Assembly: GCA_965235415.1 (NCBI GenBank)
Contig: CBDDXD010000004.1
Span: 17,295-81,294 of the forward strand
Length of the DNA stretch: 64,000 nt
DNA from: Fontibacterium subtropicum
Lineage (GTDB): Bacteria; Pseudomonadota; Alphaproteobacteria; Pelagibacterales; Pelagibacteraceae
Reading direction: 5' to 3'
Both the position numbers and the translations under genes were made by a program. This document shows positions 56,000 through 64,000 of the stretch, piece by piece. Position 1 is the first letter of the stretch. Each line of letters starts with the position of its first letter. Below the pieces are notes generated by a model. That model was given only the letters and a program-made list of their open reading frames with translations, did not search any database and was not told where the DNA came from.

Positions 56000-56897
56000 T
56001 TCAATTTTATTCTTTTTTGAAGTTCTTGTTGGGGGTCTGTTATCAGGAACTATGTATTCATTAGTAGCCTTAGGTTTTGTGCTTATTTACAAAGCATCAT
56101 CAACTTTTAATTTTGCTCAAGGTGCTATGGTGTTTTTTGCTGTGCTCTCATTTTGTGGCTTCATGGAGTATGGAATGCCCTTTGCAGTTGCTTTTATTGC
56201 CGTTGTTTTTTTAATGATAATAGTTGGTCTTTTAACAGAAAGATTAGTTCTTCGTCCTTTAATGAATCAAAGCGAAGATACGGTTTTAATGGCAACTATT
56301 GGTCTCGGATTTGTTCTAGAAGGACTTGCACAGGCAAAATGGGGAGTCGAAGTAAGAAAGTTAAGCTTAGGTATTGGTGATTTTCCTATTCCGTGGATAG
56401 CTGATAATTTAAAATTATTTATTAGTGCACTTGATTTGACAGCAGGATTTGTTGCTTTGGGTATGATTGTTCTACTTACACTCTTATTCAAATATACAAA
56501 AATTGGACTTGGATTAAGAGCTGTTGCAGATGATCCGGGAGCTGCAAGCTCAATTGGTATTCCTTTAAAACATATTATGTTACTTGTCTGGTCTACAGCT
56601 GGAGTGGTTGCTTTAGTTGCTGGAATGATGTGGGGGGCAAGAGCAGGAGTCCAATTTGCTTTAATTGAACTAGCATTAAAAGCTTTGCCAGTTTTAATTA
56701 TTGGTGGATTTTCTTCAATTCCTGGAGCAATTGTTGGAGGTTTGCTTGTAGGCGCAGTTGAAAAAGTCTTAGAGGTTTATATTGGGCCTTTCTTTAAAGG
56801 AGGTATCGAAGCTTGGGCCCCATATATGTTATCAATATTATTTTTACTTTATAGACCTGAAGGTTTATTTGGAGAAAAAATAATTAGAAGAGTTTAA
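55992..56897 (+). CDS. Liv-type ABC transporter permease (LivH-like)
   Basis: A 301-residue inner-membrane permease with about eight spans. The N-terminal GGLLSGTMYSLVALGFVLIYKASSTFNFAQG block (quoted in part: LVALGFVLIYKASS) and the late GLGLRAVADDPGAASSIGI, which includes the EAA-like contact site to the ATPase, define the LivH branch. It overlaps the LivG-like gene by eight bases and is two bases before the partner permease. Confidence 0.9.
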   Translation: MVDSILFFFEVLVGGLLSGTMYSLVALGFVLIYKASSTFNFAQGAMVFFAVLSFCGFMEYGMPFAVAFIAVVFLMIIVGLLTERLVLRPLMNQSEDTVLMATIGLGFVLEGLAQAKWGVEVRKLSLGIGDFPIPWIADNLKLFISALDLTAGFVALGMIVLLTLLFKYTKIGLGLRAVADDPGAASSIGIPLKHIMLLVWSTAGVVALVAGMMWGARAGVQFALIELALKALPVLIIGGFSSIPGAIVGGLLVGAVEKVLEVYIGPFFKGGIEAWAPYMLSILFLLYRPEGLFGEKIIRRV

Positions 56898-56899
56898 AT

Positions 56900-57928
56900 A
56901 TGAAACCTGTTTTTATGAGATACACAAAGAATGACATTATAAATTTTGTAGTTTTATTAGTTATTGGTTTTTTAGTAGTACCTAATTTTATACAAAGTGA
57001 TTATTGGTATACTTCTATTTTATTGCCTTGGTTATGTTTAACACTTGCAGCTTTAGGACAAAATATTGTGATGGGGTATACGGGCCAATTATCTTTAGGA
57101 GCTGCAGGTTTCATGTGCGCAGGAGCTTACGCTTGTTACAATATGATGCTTAGAATACAAGACATGCCATTTTTAGGAGCATTAGTTTTATCAGGATTAA
57201 TTGCTGCAGGTCTTGGAATTATTTTTGGTTTACCAAGTTTAAGAATTAGAGGAATCTACTTAATGGTTGCAACTTTAGCATCTCAATTTTTTATAGTATG
57301 GGTTATTGATAAATTTGGTTGGTTTAAAAACTACGATGTTTCTGGATCAACAACTTTTCAAAAAATATTTATTAGTGGAGTAGCATTCACCAATGGAAAA
57401 ATGATGTATTTGTTAGTTTTAGCTATTGTAATTGTTTTAACACTGCTCGCTATAAATATGGCACGTGGTTCAACGGGTAGAAATTGGATGGCAGTAAGAG
57501 ATATGGATATAGCTGCAGAAAGTATGGGAGTTTCTTTATTAAAAACAAAGTTACAAGCTTTTGCAATAAATGCTTTCTTATGTGGCATATCTGGAGTTTT
57601 ATATACTTATACTTATCTAAAAAGCGCTGAACCTTTTGCAGCATTTAATATTAGCCTGTCTTTTAAAATTATGTTTATGGCAATTATCGGAGGACTTGGA
57701 ACAATTTCAGGTGCATTTATTGGTGCAGCATTTATTTTACTTTTTCCAGTTGTGCTAAATGCTATTGGTAATAATGTATTTCACGGCATGATTGATGCAA
57801 CAATCATAAGTTCCATTGAGCAAGTTGTATTTGGTGGACTAATCATAACATTAATGATTTTTGAGCCTCTTGGATTTGCAAAATTATGGGAAACATTAAA
57901 ACAAAAAGTAATAAAAACAAAATCTTAA
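56900..57928 (+). CDS. Liv-type ABC transporter permease (LivM-like)
   Basis: A 342-residue permease with about nine to ten spans. Typical LivM blocks are NIVMGYTGQLSLGAAGFMC near 52-70, IRGIYLMVATLASQF near 114-128 and RDMDIAAESMGVSLLKTK near 199-216, followed by IGGLGTISGAFIGAAF. It completes the transporter. Its last 43 bases overlap the start of a small membrane-protein gene in another frame. Confidence 0.9.
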   Translation: MKPVFMRYTKNDIINFVVLLVIGFLVVPNFIQSDYWYTSILLPWLCLTLAALGQNIVMGYTGQLSLGAAGFMCAGAYACYNMMLRIQDMPFLGALVLSGLIAAGLGIIFGLPSLRIRGIYLMVATLASQFFIVWVIDKFGWFKNYDVSGSTTFQKIFISGVAFTNGKMMYLLVLAIVIVLTLLAINMARGSTGRNWMAVRDMDIAAESMGVSLLKTKLQAFAINAFLCGISGVLYTYTYLKSAEPFAAFNISLSFKIMFMAIIGGLGTISGAFIGAAFILLFPVVLNAIGNNVFHGMIDATIISSIEQVVFGGLIITLMIFEPLGFAKLWETLKQKVIKTKS

Positions 57929-58197
57929 TTTATTTTATTATAGCAAGCGCAATCACTGTTATTGTTTTAATAATAATATTTTTTTCAAAGGGTAAGTCTG
58001 CATTAGAAAAGTGTGCTGATGCAGGGCATATTTATATTTGGGGCGAACAAAACAAAGCCTATTTGACAAAGAGCTTTAAGGAAAAAATGAATGATAATAG
58101 TAGTTTTAAAGATTTTCCATATACAAAATTATATGGAATTTGTGATCAAAGCCAAAAACAATTCCCAGAAAAATTTAAAGAAAAGTGGGGACGTTAA
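57886..58197 (+). CDS. Small hypothetical membrane-anchored protein
   Basis: A 103-residue protein, unrecognised by name. It has a basic N-terminus, one hydrophobic span (about 13-33) and a charged domain with two cysteines, at about 43 and 86, and the end KFKEKWGR. The topology suggests a periplasmic domain. It overlaps the permease gene by 43 bases and is convergent with fhs, eight bases away. The codon use is like its neighbours and the hydrophobic pattern is organised, so it is probably real. It may assist the transporter, but no evidence beyond position exists. Confidence 0.6.
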   Translation: MGNIKTKSNKNKILIYFIIASAITVIVLIIIFFSKGKSALEKCADAGHIYIWGEQNKAYLTKSFKEKMNDNSSFKDFPYTKLYGICDQSQKQFPEKFKEKWGR

Positions 58198-58205
58198 TTA
58201 ATTTT

Positions 58206-59876
58206 TTATAAACCAACAATTTTACCGTTAACATAGTCTATGTTTTCTGCAGAGGGTTTTTTAGATAAACCTGGCATTGTCATTATATTTCCACAAATTA
58301 TAACAATAAATTCTGCTCCAGCTGAAAAACGAATTTCGCGCACAGCTATACTGTGATTTGTTGGAGCTCCTCTTAATTTTGGATCTGTAGAAAAAGAACT
58401 TTGAGTCTTTGCAATACAAATTGGAAAATGTCCATATCCAGTGTCTTGTAAATTTTGAATTTGCGCTTTAACTTTATCATCCATCGTAACTTCGCTTGCT
58501 CTATAAATTTTTTTTGCAACTTTATTAATTTTTTCAATCAATGTGTCCTTATCCTCGTAGGCATACTGCATTTTTTGATTAGAATTTTCACATAACTCAA
58601 CAACTATTTTTGCAAGATCAACAGCTCCTTTTCCACCTTCACCCCAATGTGATGAAAGTACAGTTTTTACATTTAATTTTTTCATTCTTTCAATAATTAT
58701 TTGTATTTCAGCAGGTGTGTCACTGGTAAATTTATTAATAGCTACAACGCATGGTAAATTAAAAACTTTAGTCATGTTTTCAACATGACGCTCCAAGTTA
58801 ACAAGTCCTTTATCAAGAGCTGATAGATCCTCTTTAGTTAAATTAGAAAGTTCGGCACCGCCGTGATATTTGATTGCACGAATAGTCGCTACTAATACCG
58901 TTGCTGAAGGTTGCAGGCTAGATTTTCTACATTTAATATCAATAAATTTTTCAGCACCTAAGTCAGCACCAAAACCAGCTTCAGTAACCACATAGTCTGC
59001 AATTTTTAATGCAGCTTTTGTTGCAATTATTGAATTGCAACCATGAGCAATATTTGCAAATGGACCTCCATGAACAAAGGCTGGATTATTTTCTAATGTT
59101 TGAACTAAATTTGGAGCTAGTGCATCTTTTAAAAGAGCAGTCATTGCACCAACTGCATTTAAATCTTTAGCAAGAACTGGCTGATTTTTATTATTATAAG
59201 CTACAACAATTTGGCCAATACGTCTTTTTAAATCTTCAATTGAAGTTGATAGACAAAAGATCGCCATGATTTCAGATGCAGCAACAATGTCATATCCACC
59301 TTCACGCGGGAAACCTTCTTTTTTTTCATTTAATCCTAAAGTAATTTTACGAAGAGCACGATCATTCATATCTACTGTACGTTTCCATTGAATAGTTTTG
59401 ATATCAATTGCTAATTCATTTCCGTGATAAATATGATTGTCTAACATTGCTGCTAGCAAATTATGGGCAGCAGCAATTGCAGCAAAATCACCTGTAAAAT
59501 GAAAGTTAATGTCTTCCATAGGGACAATTTGTGCTAAACCACCACCAGCAGCCCCCCCTTTAATTCCAAACACAGGACCCAAAGAAGGTTCACGTAAACA
59601 AATCATTGTTTTTTTTCCAATTCGATTTAGAGCATCTCCCAATCCTACGGTAGTTGTTGTCTTCCCTTCCCCAGCAGGGGTTGGGCTAATAGCCGTAACT
59701 AAGATTAACTTTCCATCTTTATTATTTTTTAATTTATCAAGATAAGAAAATGAAATTTTTGCTTTATAGCGTCCATAATTCTCAAGACTGTCTTCATGAA
59801 TGCCCAAACGTTCTTTTGCGATATCAACTATCTTTCGCATTTGAGCTTTTTGAGCTATTTCGATATCACTTGGCAT
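58206..59876 (-). CDS. fhs: Formate-tetrahydrofolate ligase
   Basis: Fhs joins formate to THF with ATP, giving 10-formyl-THF. The 556-residue homotetramer subunit has the P-loop-like TPAGEGKTTTTVGLGDAL near 64-81, LREPSLGPVFGIKGGAAGGG near 95-114 and GFGADLGAEKFIDIKCR near 302-318. Length is standard. With formate dehydrogenase in the same window, it sets a fork between oxidation of formate for energy and its use in purines and serine. A TTGTGA-16-GATAAT pair upstream is a promoter candidate. Confidence 0.96.
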   Translation of the reverse strand: MPSDIEIAQKAQMRKIVDIAKERLGIHEDSLENYGRYKAKISFSYLDKLKNNKDGKLILVTAISPTPAGEGKTTTTVGLGDALNRIGKKTMICLREPSLGPVFGIKGGAAGGGLAQIVPMEDINFHFTGDFAAIAAAHNLLAAMLDNHIYHGNELAIDIKTIQWKRTVDMNDRALRKITLGLNEKKEGFPREGGYDIVAASEIMAIFCLSTSIEDLKRRIGQIVVAYNNKNQPVLAKDLNAVGAMTALLKDALAPNLVQTLENNPAFVHGGPFANIAHGCNSIIATKAALKIADYVVTEAGFGADLGAEKFIDIKCRKSSLQPSATVLVATIRAIKYHGGAELSNLTKEDLSALDKGLVNLERHVENMTKVFNLPCVVAINKFTSDTPAEIQIIIERMKKLNVKTVLSSHWGEGGKGAVDLAKIVVELCENSNQKMQYAYEDKDTLIEKINKVAKKIYRASEVTMDDKVKAQIQNLQDTGYGHFPICIAKTQSSFSTDPKLRGAPTNHSIAVREIRFSAGAEFIVIICGNIMTMPGLSKKPSAENIDYVNGKIVGL

Positions 59877-59896
59877 AATTTTTTTTATAATTTTTA

Positions 59897-59924
59897 ATTA
59901 TCAATAAGATCTCAGGATTCACAA
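59897..59924 (-). promoter_or_regulatory. Candidate promoter of fhs
   Basis: On the minus strand TTGTGA (59924-59919) and GATAAT (59902-59897) are 16 bases apart. The start would fall near 59890, about 14 bases before the fhs ATG. It is a moderate match in AT-rich sequence. Confidence 0.35.
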
Positions 59925-59962
59925 GTTTCATCAAAAGATACCAGAAAAACTAATAGCAATTA

Positions 59963-59990
59963 TTGCGTGTATTACTTTCTCTTGTATAAT
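59963..59990 (+). promoter_or_regulatory. Candidate promoter of pntA
   Basis: TTGCGT (59963-59968) and TATAAT (59985-59990) with a 16-base spacer lie in the divergent region between fhs and pntA. The -10 is perfect, the -35 only partial. The leader to ATG 60048 would be about 50 bases. Confidence 0.4.
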
Positions 59991-60047
59991 TTCAAATTTA
60001 TATTTGATAATAGACTTGTTCAATAATTTTTTTAAAAGTTATCCAGA

Positions 60048-61145
60048 ATGATATTAGGTTCAGTAATTGATAGTGACATAAACGAAAAGAGAATAGCACT
60101 TTCTTTAGATACAGTTAAAAAATACATTTCTAATGGGTTTTTGGTACAATTAGAAAAAGACTTTGGAAAAAATTCTAATATTGACGATAGTGAATTACAA
60201 AAGTTAGGTGCCAAAATATCAACCAAAGAAGAGATTTATAAAACATCGGATATTATTATTAAAATAAATTGTCCTAATGACTCTGAAATTTCATCCATAA
60301 AAGAAGGCACGGTATTAATTGGCAGTTTTTTTCCGCATCTAAATAAAGATAAAATTAATAAACTTTTAAAAAAAAATATTAAAATTTTCTCATTAGAGTT
60401 ACTTCCAAGAATTACTCGAGCTCAATCAATGGATATTTTATCGTCTCAAGCAAACTTAGCTGGGTATAAAGCAGTTATAGACTCAGTTTATGAATTTAAT
60501 AAAGCAGTTCCGATGATGATGACTGCTGCTGGAACAATAACGCCTGCAAAATTTTTTGTTATCGGAGCAGGAGTTGCAGGATTACAATCAATTGCAACTG
60601 CGAAAAGATTGGGAGGAGTCGTATCAGCAACAGATGTAAGGCTAGCTTCAAAAGAACAAGTTGAAAGTCTAGGTGGTAAATTTATTTTTGTTGAGAGCTC
60701 AAAGAATTTAGAAACAAGCGGCGGTTACGCAAAAGAGATGGATGAAGAAGATAAAAAGAAACAAGAAGAATTATTAAGAAATACAATTAAAAATCAAGAT
60801 ATTGTGATTTGTACTGCTTTAATTCCAGGCAAAAAAGCTCCAAGAATTGTAACGGAAGAAATGGTTAAATCTATGAAAAGTGGTTCTGTTATTTGTGATT
60901 TGGCTGTAGAGCAGGGAGGCAACTCAGCATTTTCTGAGCTAGGAAAAGTTGTTGTTGTAAATGGAGTAAAAATTATCGGATATAAAAATTTTCCAAGTAG
61001 AATTTCAGAGAGCGCATCTATTTTATTTGCAAAAAATATTTTAAATTTTTTAGAAATTATTTATGACAAAGTAGAAAAAAAATTAAAGATTGATGAAAAT
61101 GATGAAATAGTTAAAGCAGTTTATATTAACAAGGAGATTCATTAA
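60048..61145 (+). CDS. pntA: NAD(P) transhydrogenase subunit alpha, part 1 (NAD-binding dI)
   Basis: The soluble domain I of the proton-translocating transhydrogenase; it binds NAD(H). The 365-residue protein is related to alanine dehydrogenase: MTAAGTITPAKFFVIGAGVAGLQSIATAKRLGG in pieces near 163-195, ATDVR near 198-202, and IVTEEMVKSMKSGSVICDLAVEQGG near 270-295. In this three-gene form domain I ends before the membrane segments, which are encoded next. The stop overlaps the following start by one base. Confidence 0.93.
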   Translation: MILGSVIDSDINEKRIALSLDTVKKYISNGFLVQLEKDFGKNSNIDDSELQKLGAKISTKEEIYKTSDIIIKINCPNDSEISSIKEGTVLIGSFFPHLNKDKINKLLKKNIKIFSLELLPRITRAQSMDILSSQANLAGYKAVIDSVYEFNKAVPMMMTAAGTITPAKFFVIGAGVAGLQSIATAKRLGGVVSATDVRLASKEQVESLGGKFIFVESSKNLETSGGYAKEMDEEDKKKQEELLRNTIKNQDIVICTALIPGKKAPRIVTEEMVKSMKSGSVICDLAVEQGGNSAFSELGKVVVVNGVKIIGYKNFPSRISESASILFAKNILNFLEIIYDKVEKKLKIDENDEIVKAVYINKEIH

Positions 61146-61447
61146 TGGAAATTGACCCAATTATTTTTAGATTTGCGATTTTTATTTTATCTATTTTTGT
61201 AGGTTATTACGTGGTGTGGAGTGTTACTCCTGCTTTACATACACCTTTAATGTCAGTGACTAATGCTATTTCATCGGTCATTATCGTTGGAGCTTTAGTT
61301 GCTGTAGGTTTATCTCCAATTACTCAAGGTCTTTTTGGAAAATTACCAGGAATACTCGGCATTCTACTTGCTTCCATAAATATTTTTGGAGGTTTTTTAG
61401 TCACTCAAAGAATGCTGAAAATGTACAAAAAAAATAAAAAGAAATGA
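61145..61447 (+). CDS. pntAB: NAD(P) transhydrogenase subunit alpha, part 2 (membrane)
   Basis: A 100-residue membrane protein with three to four spans, PVLH-like TPALHTPLMSVTNAISSVIIVGAL being the family signature (about 29-53). It forms part of the proton channel (domain II) together with the N-terminal part of PntB. The separate gene is the alphaproteobacterial arrangement also known from Rhodospirillum. It overlaps its neighbours by one and four bases. Confidence 0.93.
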   Translation: MEIDPIIFRFAIFILSIFVGYYVVWSVTPALHTPLMSVTNAISSVIIVGALVAVGLSPITQGLFGKLPGILGILLASINIFGGFLVTQRMLKMYKKNKKK

Positions 61448-62850
61448 TCTCAGTTAATATTACAGCCTCATTATATTTAGTCACCGGCATATTATTTATT
61501 ATGGCCCTAAGAGGTCTTTCATCTCCTGAAACTTCAAGAACTGGAAATTTTTTAGGAATTTTAGGAATGGGACTTGCAGTTATTGTCACGTTATTATCAC
61601 TTGGCGATATTAATCAAATAAAAGAAAATATTTTATATATTTTAATTCCAATTATTATTGGAGGGTTAGTTGGTGGAATAATTGCATTTAGAGTTTCAAT
61701 GACAGCAATGCCACAACTTGTTGCTGGCTTTCATAGTTTAGTTGGACTTTCAGCAGTGTTAGTTGGTATTGTTGCATTTTATAATCCTGCCTCCTTTGGA
61801 ATAGGACAAGTTGGAAATATTAAAATTTTATCATTGGTTGAAATGTCATTGGGAGTTGCAATTGGTGCCATAACTTTTTCAGGATCTTGTATTGCTTTTT
61901 TAAAACTTCAGGGGCTTATGTCAGGAAATCCAATTATATTTAAAGGGCAACATTTAATAAATTTATTTATAGGGTCATTAATAATTTTTTTAATATTTTC
62001 ATTTACAAAATTACAATCTGAAAATTTATTTTGGGCAATCATTATTATTTCAACCCTCATCGGTTTTTTAATTATTATTCCAATTGGCGGAGCAGATATG
62101 CCCGTTGTGGTTTCCATGTTAAATTCTTATTCAGGTTGGGCTGCCGCCGGTATTGGTTTTACTTTAGAAAATATTGCATTAATTATCACTGGAGCATTAG
62201 TAGGATCTTCCGGCGCCATTCTTTCGTACATCATGTGTAAAGGAATGAATCGATCACTGTTTAATGTAATTCTTGGTGGCTTTGGCGGAGATACCTCAGC
62301 TTCAACTGTTCAGAAAAATACCAAACCTGTTAAGCAAGGAGGAGCAGATGATGCGGCTTTTTTAATGAAAAATGCTTCATCGGTTATTATTGTACCAGGT
62401 TATGGAATGGCGGTAGCTCAAGCACAACACGCTCTTCGTGAGATGGCGGATAAATTAAAAAAATTAGGAGTAAAAGTTTCTTACGCAATTCACCCTGTTG
62501 CTGGAAGAATGCCAGGACATATGAACGTTTTATTAGCTGAGGCAAATGTGCCTTATGATGAAGTTTTTGAACTTGAAAACATTAATAATGATTTTTCAAA
62601 CACCGATGTTTCTTTTGTCATTGGAGCAAATGATGTAACTAATCCTGCAGCTAAAACTGATCCAAAAAGTCCTATTTTTGGAATGCCGATTTTAGATGTG
62701 GAAAAATCAAAGTCAGTTCTATTTGTTAAACGAGGTATGGCAGCAGGATATGCCGGAGTAGATAATGAACTTTTTTATAAAGATAATACGCTAATGCTTT
62801 TTTCTGATGCAAAAAAGATGGTTGAAGAGATAATTAAAAATTTAGATTAA
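61444..62850 (+). CDS. pntB: NAD(P) transhydrogenase subunit beta
   Basis: A 468-residue subunit with about nine membrane spans (1-280), including PIGGADMPVVVSMLNSYSGWAAA in part near 217-238, and a C-terminal NADP-binding domain III (about 290-468) with IVPGYGMAVAQAQHAL, HPVAGRMPGHMNVLLAEA and GANDVTNPAA. The complex uses the proton gradient to make NADPH from NADH. It is the end of the pnt operon and convergent with the ABC-2 permease gene, five bases away. Confidence 0.95.
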   Translation: MISVNITASLYLVTGILFIMALRGLSSPETSRTGNFLGILGMGLAVIVTLLSLGDINQIKENILYILIPIIIGGLVGGIIAFRVSMTAMPQLVAGFHSLVGLSAVLVGIVAFYNPASFGIGQVGNIKILSLVEMSLGVAIGAITFSGSCIAFLKLQGLMSGNPIIFKGQHLINLFIGSLIIFLIFSFTKLQSENLFWAIIIISTLIGFLIIIPIGGADMPVVVSMLNSYSGWAAAGIGFTLENIALIITGALVGSSGAILSYIMCKGMNRSLFNVILGGFGGDTSASTVQKNTKPVKQGGADDAAFLMKNASSVIIVPGYGMAVAQAQHALREMADKLKKLGVKVSYAIHPVAGRMPGHMNVLLAEANVPYDEVFELENINNDFSNTDVSFVIGANDVTNPAAKTDPKSPIFGMPILDVEKSKSVLFVKRGMAAGYAGVDNELFYKDNTLMLFSDAKKMVEEIIKNLD

Positions 62851-62855
62851 TTAAA

Positions 62856-63650
62856 TTATTCTCCAGTATTAATCAGTCCACCTCGTTTTCTAGCTCCTTC
62901 AAATGATACTAAAAATACAACAATAGCTAATAAGGCGTAAACTAAATTTAGTATTAACGATTTAATAAAATAAACTGTATTAAAATTATTATTAAAGAGA
63001 ACCTCTCTCATTCCTTCAAAAACATAAGTTTGTGGAAATGATAATGAAAGCCATCTTATCCATTCTGGTAAAGTTTGAATTGGGTAATAAATTGCACTTA
63101 ATGGAGCTAATGTAAAAATTGCACCCCATGCTAAACTTTCAGCAGAAACACCAAAGCGAATAATTGCTGCAATAATAAAAATACCAAGAATCCAACCCGT
63201 AATAAGTAAACTTGAAAAGAAAAGCATTAAACTAAAACCCATTTGGAATAGAGAAAATGAATAAAGAGGAATAGCAAGCAGGGCTGCAGGAATAATTGCA
63301 ATAACGGTTCTAATCAAACTTATAGTCATTAATGATAGGACCATCTCTAAGGGCTTTAATGGGCTTACAAATAATTGTCCCAAATTTCTTGACCAGATTT
63401 CTTCAAGAAATGATAAAGAAAATCCTAGCTGACTTCTAAATAATACATCCCATAACAATACTCCAGCAATCAAAACCCCGCCAATCTGTAGTGCAGTATC
63501 GTTGGAGTAAGTTAAGTATTTAGCAATCAGTCCCCACAATATCATTTGAAATGTTGGCCAATACATAAGCTCTAAAATTCTTGGAAAAGATGTTTTGATT
63601 AAATAAAAATATCTTATTACAAGTGCAAAAATTCTAGCTAGTGATTTCAT
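62856..63650 (-). CDS. ABC-2 type transporter permease
   Basis: A 264-residue membrane protein with about six spans; it opens with a short basic N-terminus and LELMYWPTFQMILWGLIAKYL in part near 27-40, and has the ABC-2 exporter region LAPLSAIYYPIQTLPEWIRWLSLSFPQTYVFEGMR in part near 185-218. This layout is that of two-component ABC exporters for lipids, polysaccharide or drugs. It overlaps the ATPase gene by four bases (ATGA). Substrate unknown. Confidence 0.85.
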   Translation of the reverse strand: MKSLARIFALVIRYFYLIKTSFPRILELMYWPTFQMILWGLIAKYLTYSNDTALQIGGVLIAGVLLWDVLFRSQLGFSLSFLEEIWSRNLGQLFVSPLKPLEMVLSLMTISLIRTVIAIIPAALLAIPLYSFSLFQMGFSLMLFFSSLLITGWILGIFIIAAIIRFGVSAESLAWGAIFTLAPLSAIYYPIQTLPEWIRWLSLSFPQTYVFEGMREVLFNNNFNTVYFIKSLILNLVYALLAIVVFLVSFEGARKRGGLINTGE

Positions 63651-64000
63651 CTATTACCTTCTTCTCTTGCAATTTTAAGAAAAACATCCTCTAATTTTTT
63701 TTTCCCATATTTTTTTAAAAGACTGGAAGGAGATCCTTGATCTGTAATCTCCCCATTCTTCATCATGATTACGCTATCACAAAGTCTTGTTACTTCTTCC
63801 ATATTGTGACTTGCAAGAATGATAGCGGTGTCATGTTTTTTACAAAAATTTTCAAAGAAAGTTCTTATTCTATCTGCCGTGTCCGGATCTAAAGAAGCCG
63901 TTGGTTCATCGAGAAATAAAATTTCAGGATCATTAATGATTGCTTTTCCAAGGCTTACTCTAGTTTTTTGACCGGATGATAATTCACCTACTTTAAGATC
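63647..64000 (-). CDS. ABC transporter ATP-binding protein (N-terminal part outside window)
   Basis: The open frame continues off the right edge; 117 C-terminal residues are visible. They include the ABC signature ELSSGQKTRVSLGKAI, Walker B ILFLDEPTASLDP and the H-loop ASHNMEEV, then the tail of a DrrA/NatA-type exporter ATPase ending EEGNR. The stop TGA overlaps the permease ATG by the ATGA arrangement, so the pair forms one exporter. The Walker A lies beyond the window. Confidence 0.88.
   Translation of the reverse strand, partial: DLKVGELSSGQKTRVSLGKAIINDPEILFLDEPTASLDPDTADRIRTFFENFCKKHDTAIILASHNMEEVTRLCDSVIMMKNGEITDQGSPSSLLKKYGKKKLEDVFLKIAREEGNR

Noticed and set aside
57450..57644. Open frames antisense to the LivM-like permease
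   Set aside because: Shadows caused by hydrophobic codons on the other strand.

Overview
The window is a dense, visibly AT-rich stretch of bacterial chromosome. Intergenic gaps are tiny, most operon genes touch or overlap by 1, 4 or 8 bases, lysine and asparagine are used heavily, and no mobile element is visible. Gene content and order (hflC-DUF2065-degP, ilvBNC-leuA, mreBCD, trcR-rpmE, yebC-ybgC-tolQRAB-pal-cpoB-tilS-ftsH-folP-glmM) are alphaproteobacterial. Together with the streamlining they point to the SAR11 clade (Pelagibacterales, 'Candidatus Pelagibacter'-like). That placement is inference from style and gene order, not from a marker-gene tree.

Layout. 1-9241 (+): end of hflC, degP, miaA, branched-chain amino acid synthesis (ilvB, ilvN, ilvC, leuA) and mreB. 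9261-11251 (+): mreC, mreD and a COQ9-family gene. 11248-21075 (-): purK, purE, trcR, rpmE, an MFS exporter, suhB, efp, thiE, class I aldolase, pgk and tkt. 21150-37846 (+): DUF4164 protein, zapA, ygfA, ymdB-like, yebC, a phage-type RuvC, ybgC, the Tol-Pal envelope system, tilS (broken by a frameshift), ftsH, folP, glmM, thiD and purA. 37836-39844 (-): rpoH, rluD and tRNA-Arg(UCG).

39933-52752 is a molybdenum block. It holds molybdopterin synthesis genes moaE, moaD, moaC and moaA (-), a periplasmic sulfite dehydrogenase with its cytochrome c (+), a TauE-type sulfite/sulfonate exporter (-), moaB (+), moeA and mobA (-), then an IscU-like scaffold, fdhD and a soluble NAD-dependent formate dehydrogenase (+). 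The cofactor genes serve two enzymes: SorA (mononuclear Mo-molybdopterin) and Fds (bis-MGD).

52902-58197 (+) is a Liv-type ABC importer (binding protein, two ATPases, two permeases) with a strong hairpin terminator after the binding-protein gene, followed by a small membrane protein. 58206-62850 carries formate-THF ligase (-) and the three-subunit proton-translocating transhydrogenase (+). Formate can thus be oxidised to CO2 with NADH formation or re-activated onto folate, while PntAB converts NADH to NADPH. The window ends in an ABC-2 permease/ATPase pair (-).

Most unusual points: an EF-P with asparagine where the modified lysine normally sits; a formate dehydrogenase beta subunit whose [4Fe-4S] motif has lost one cysteine while two new ones appear nearby; a phage-type RuvC at the ruvCAB locus with no ruvA/ruvB; a tilS frameshift in an A8 run; an IscU-like scaffold inside the formate dehydrogenase cluster; and COQ9 where the mrdAB genes usually stand. 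No gene-free stretch exceeds 300 bases.
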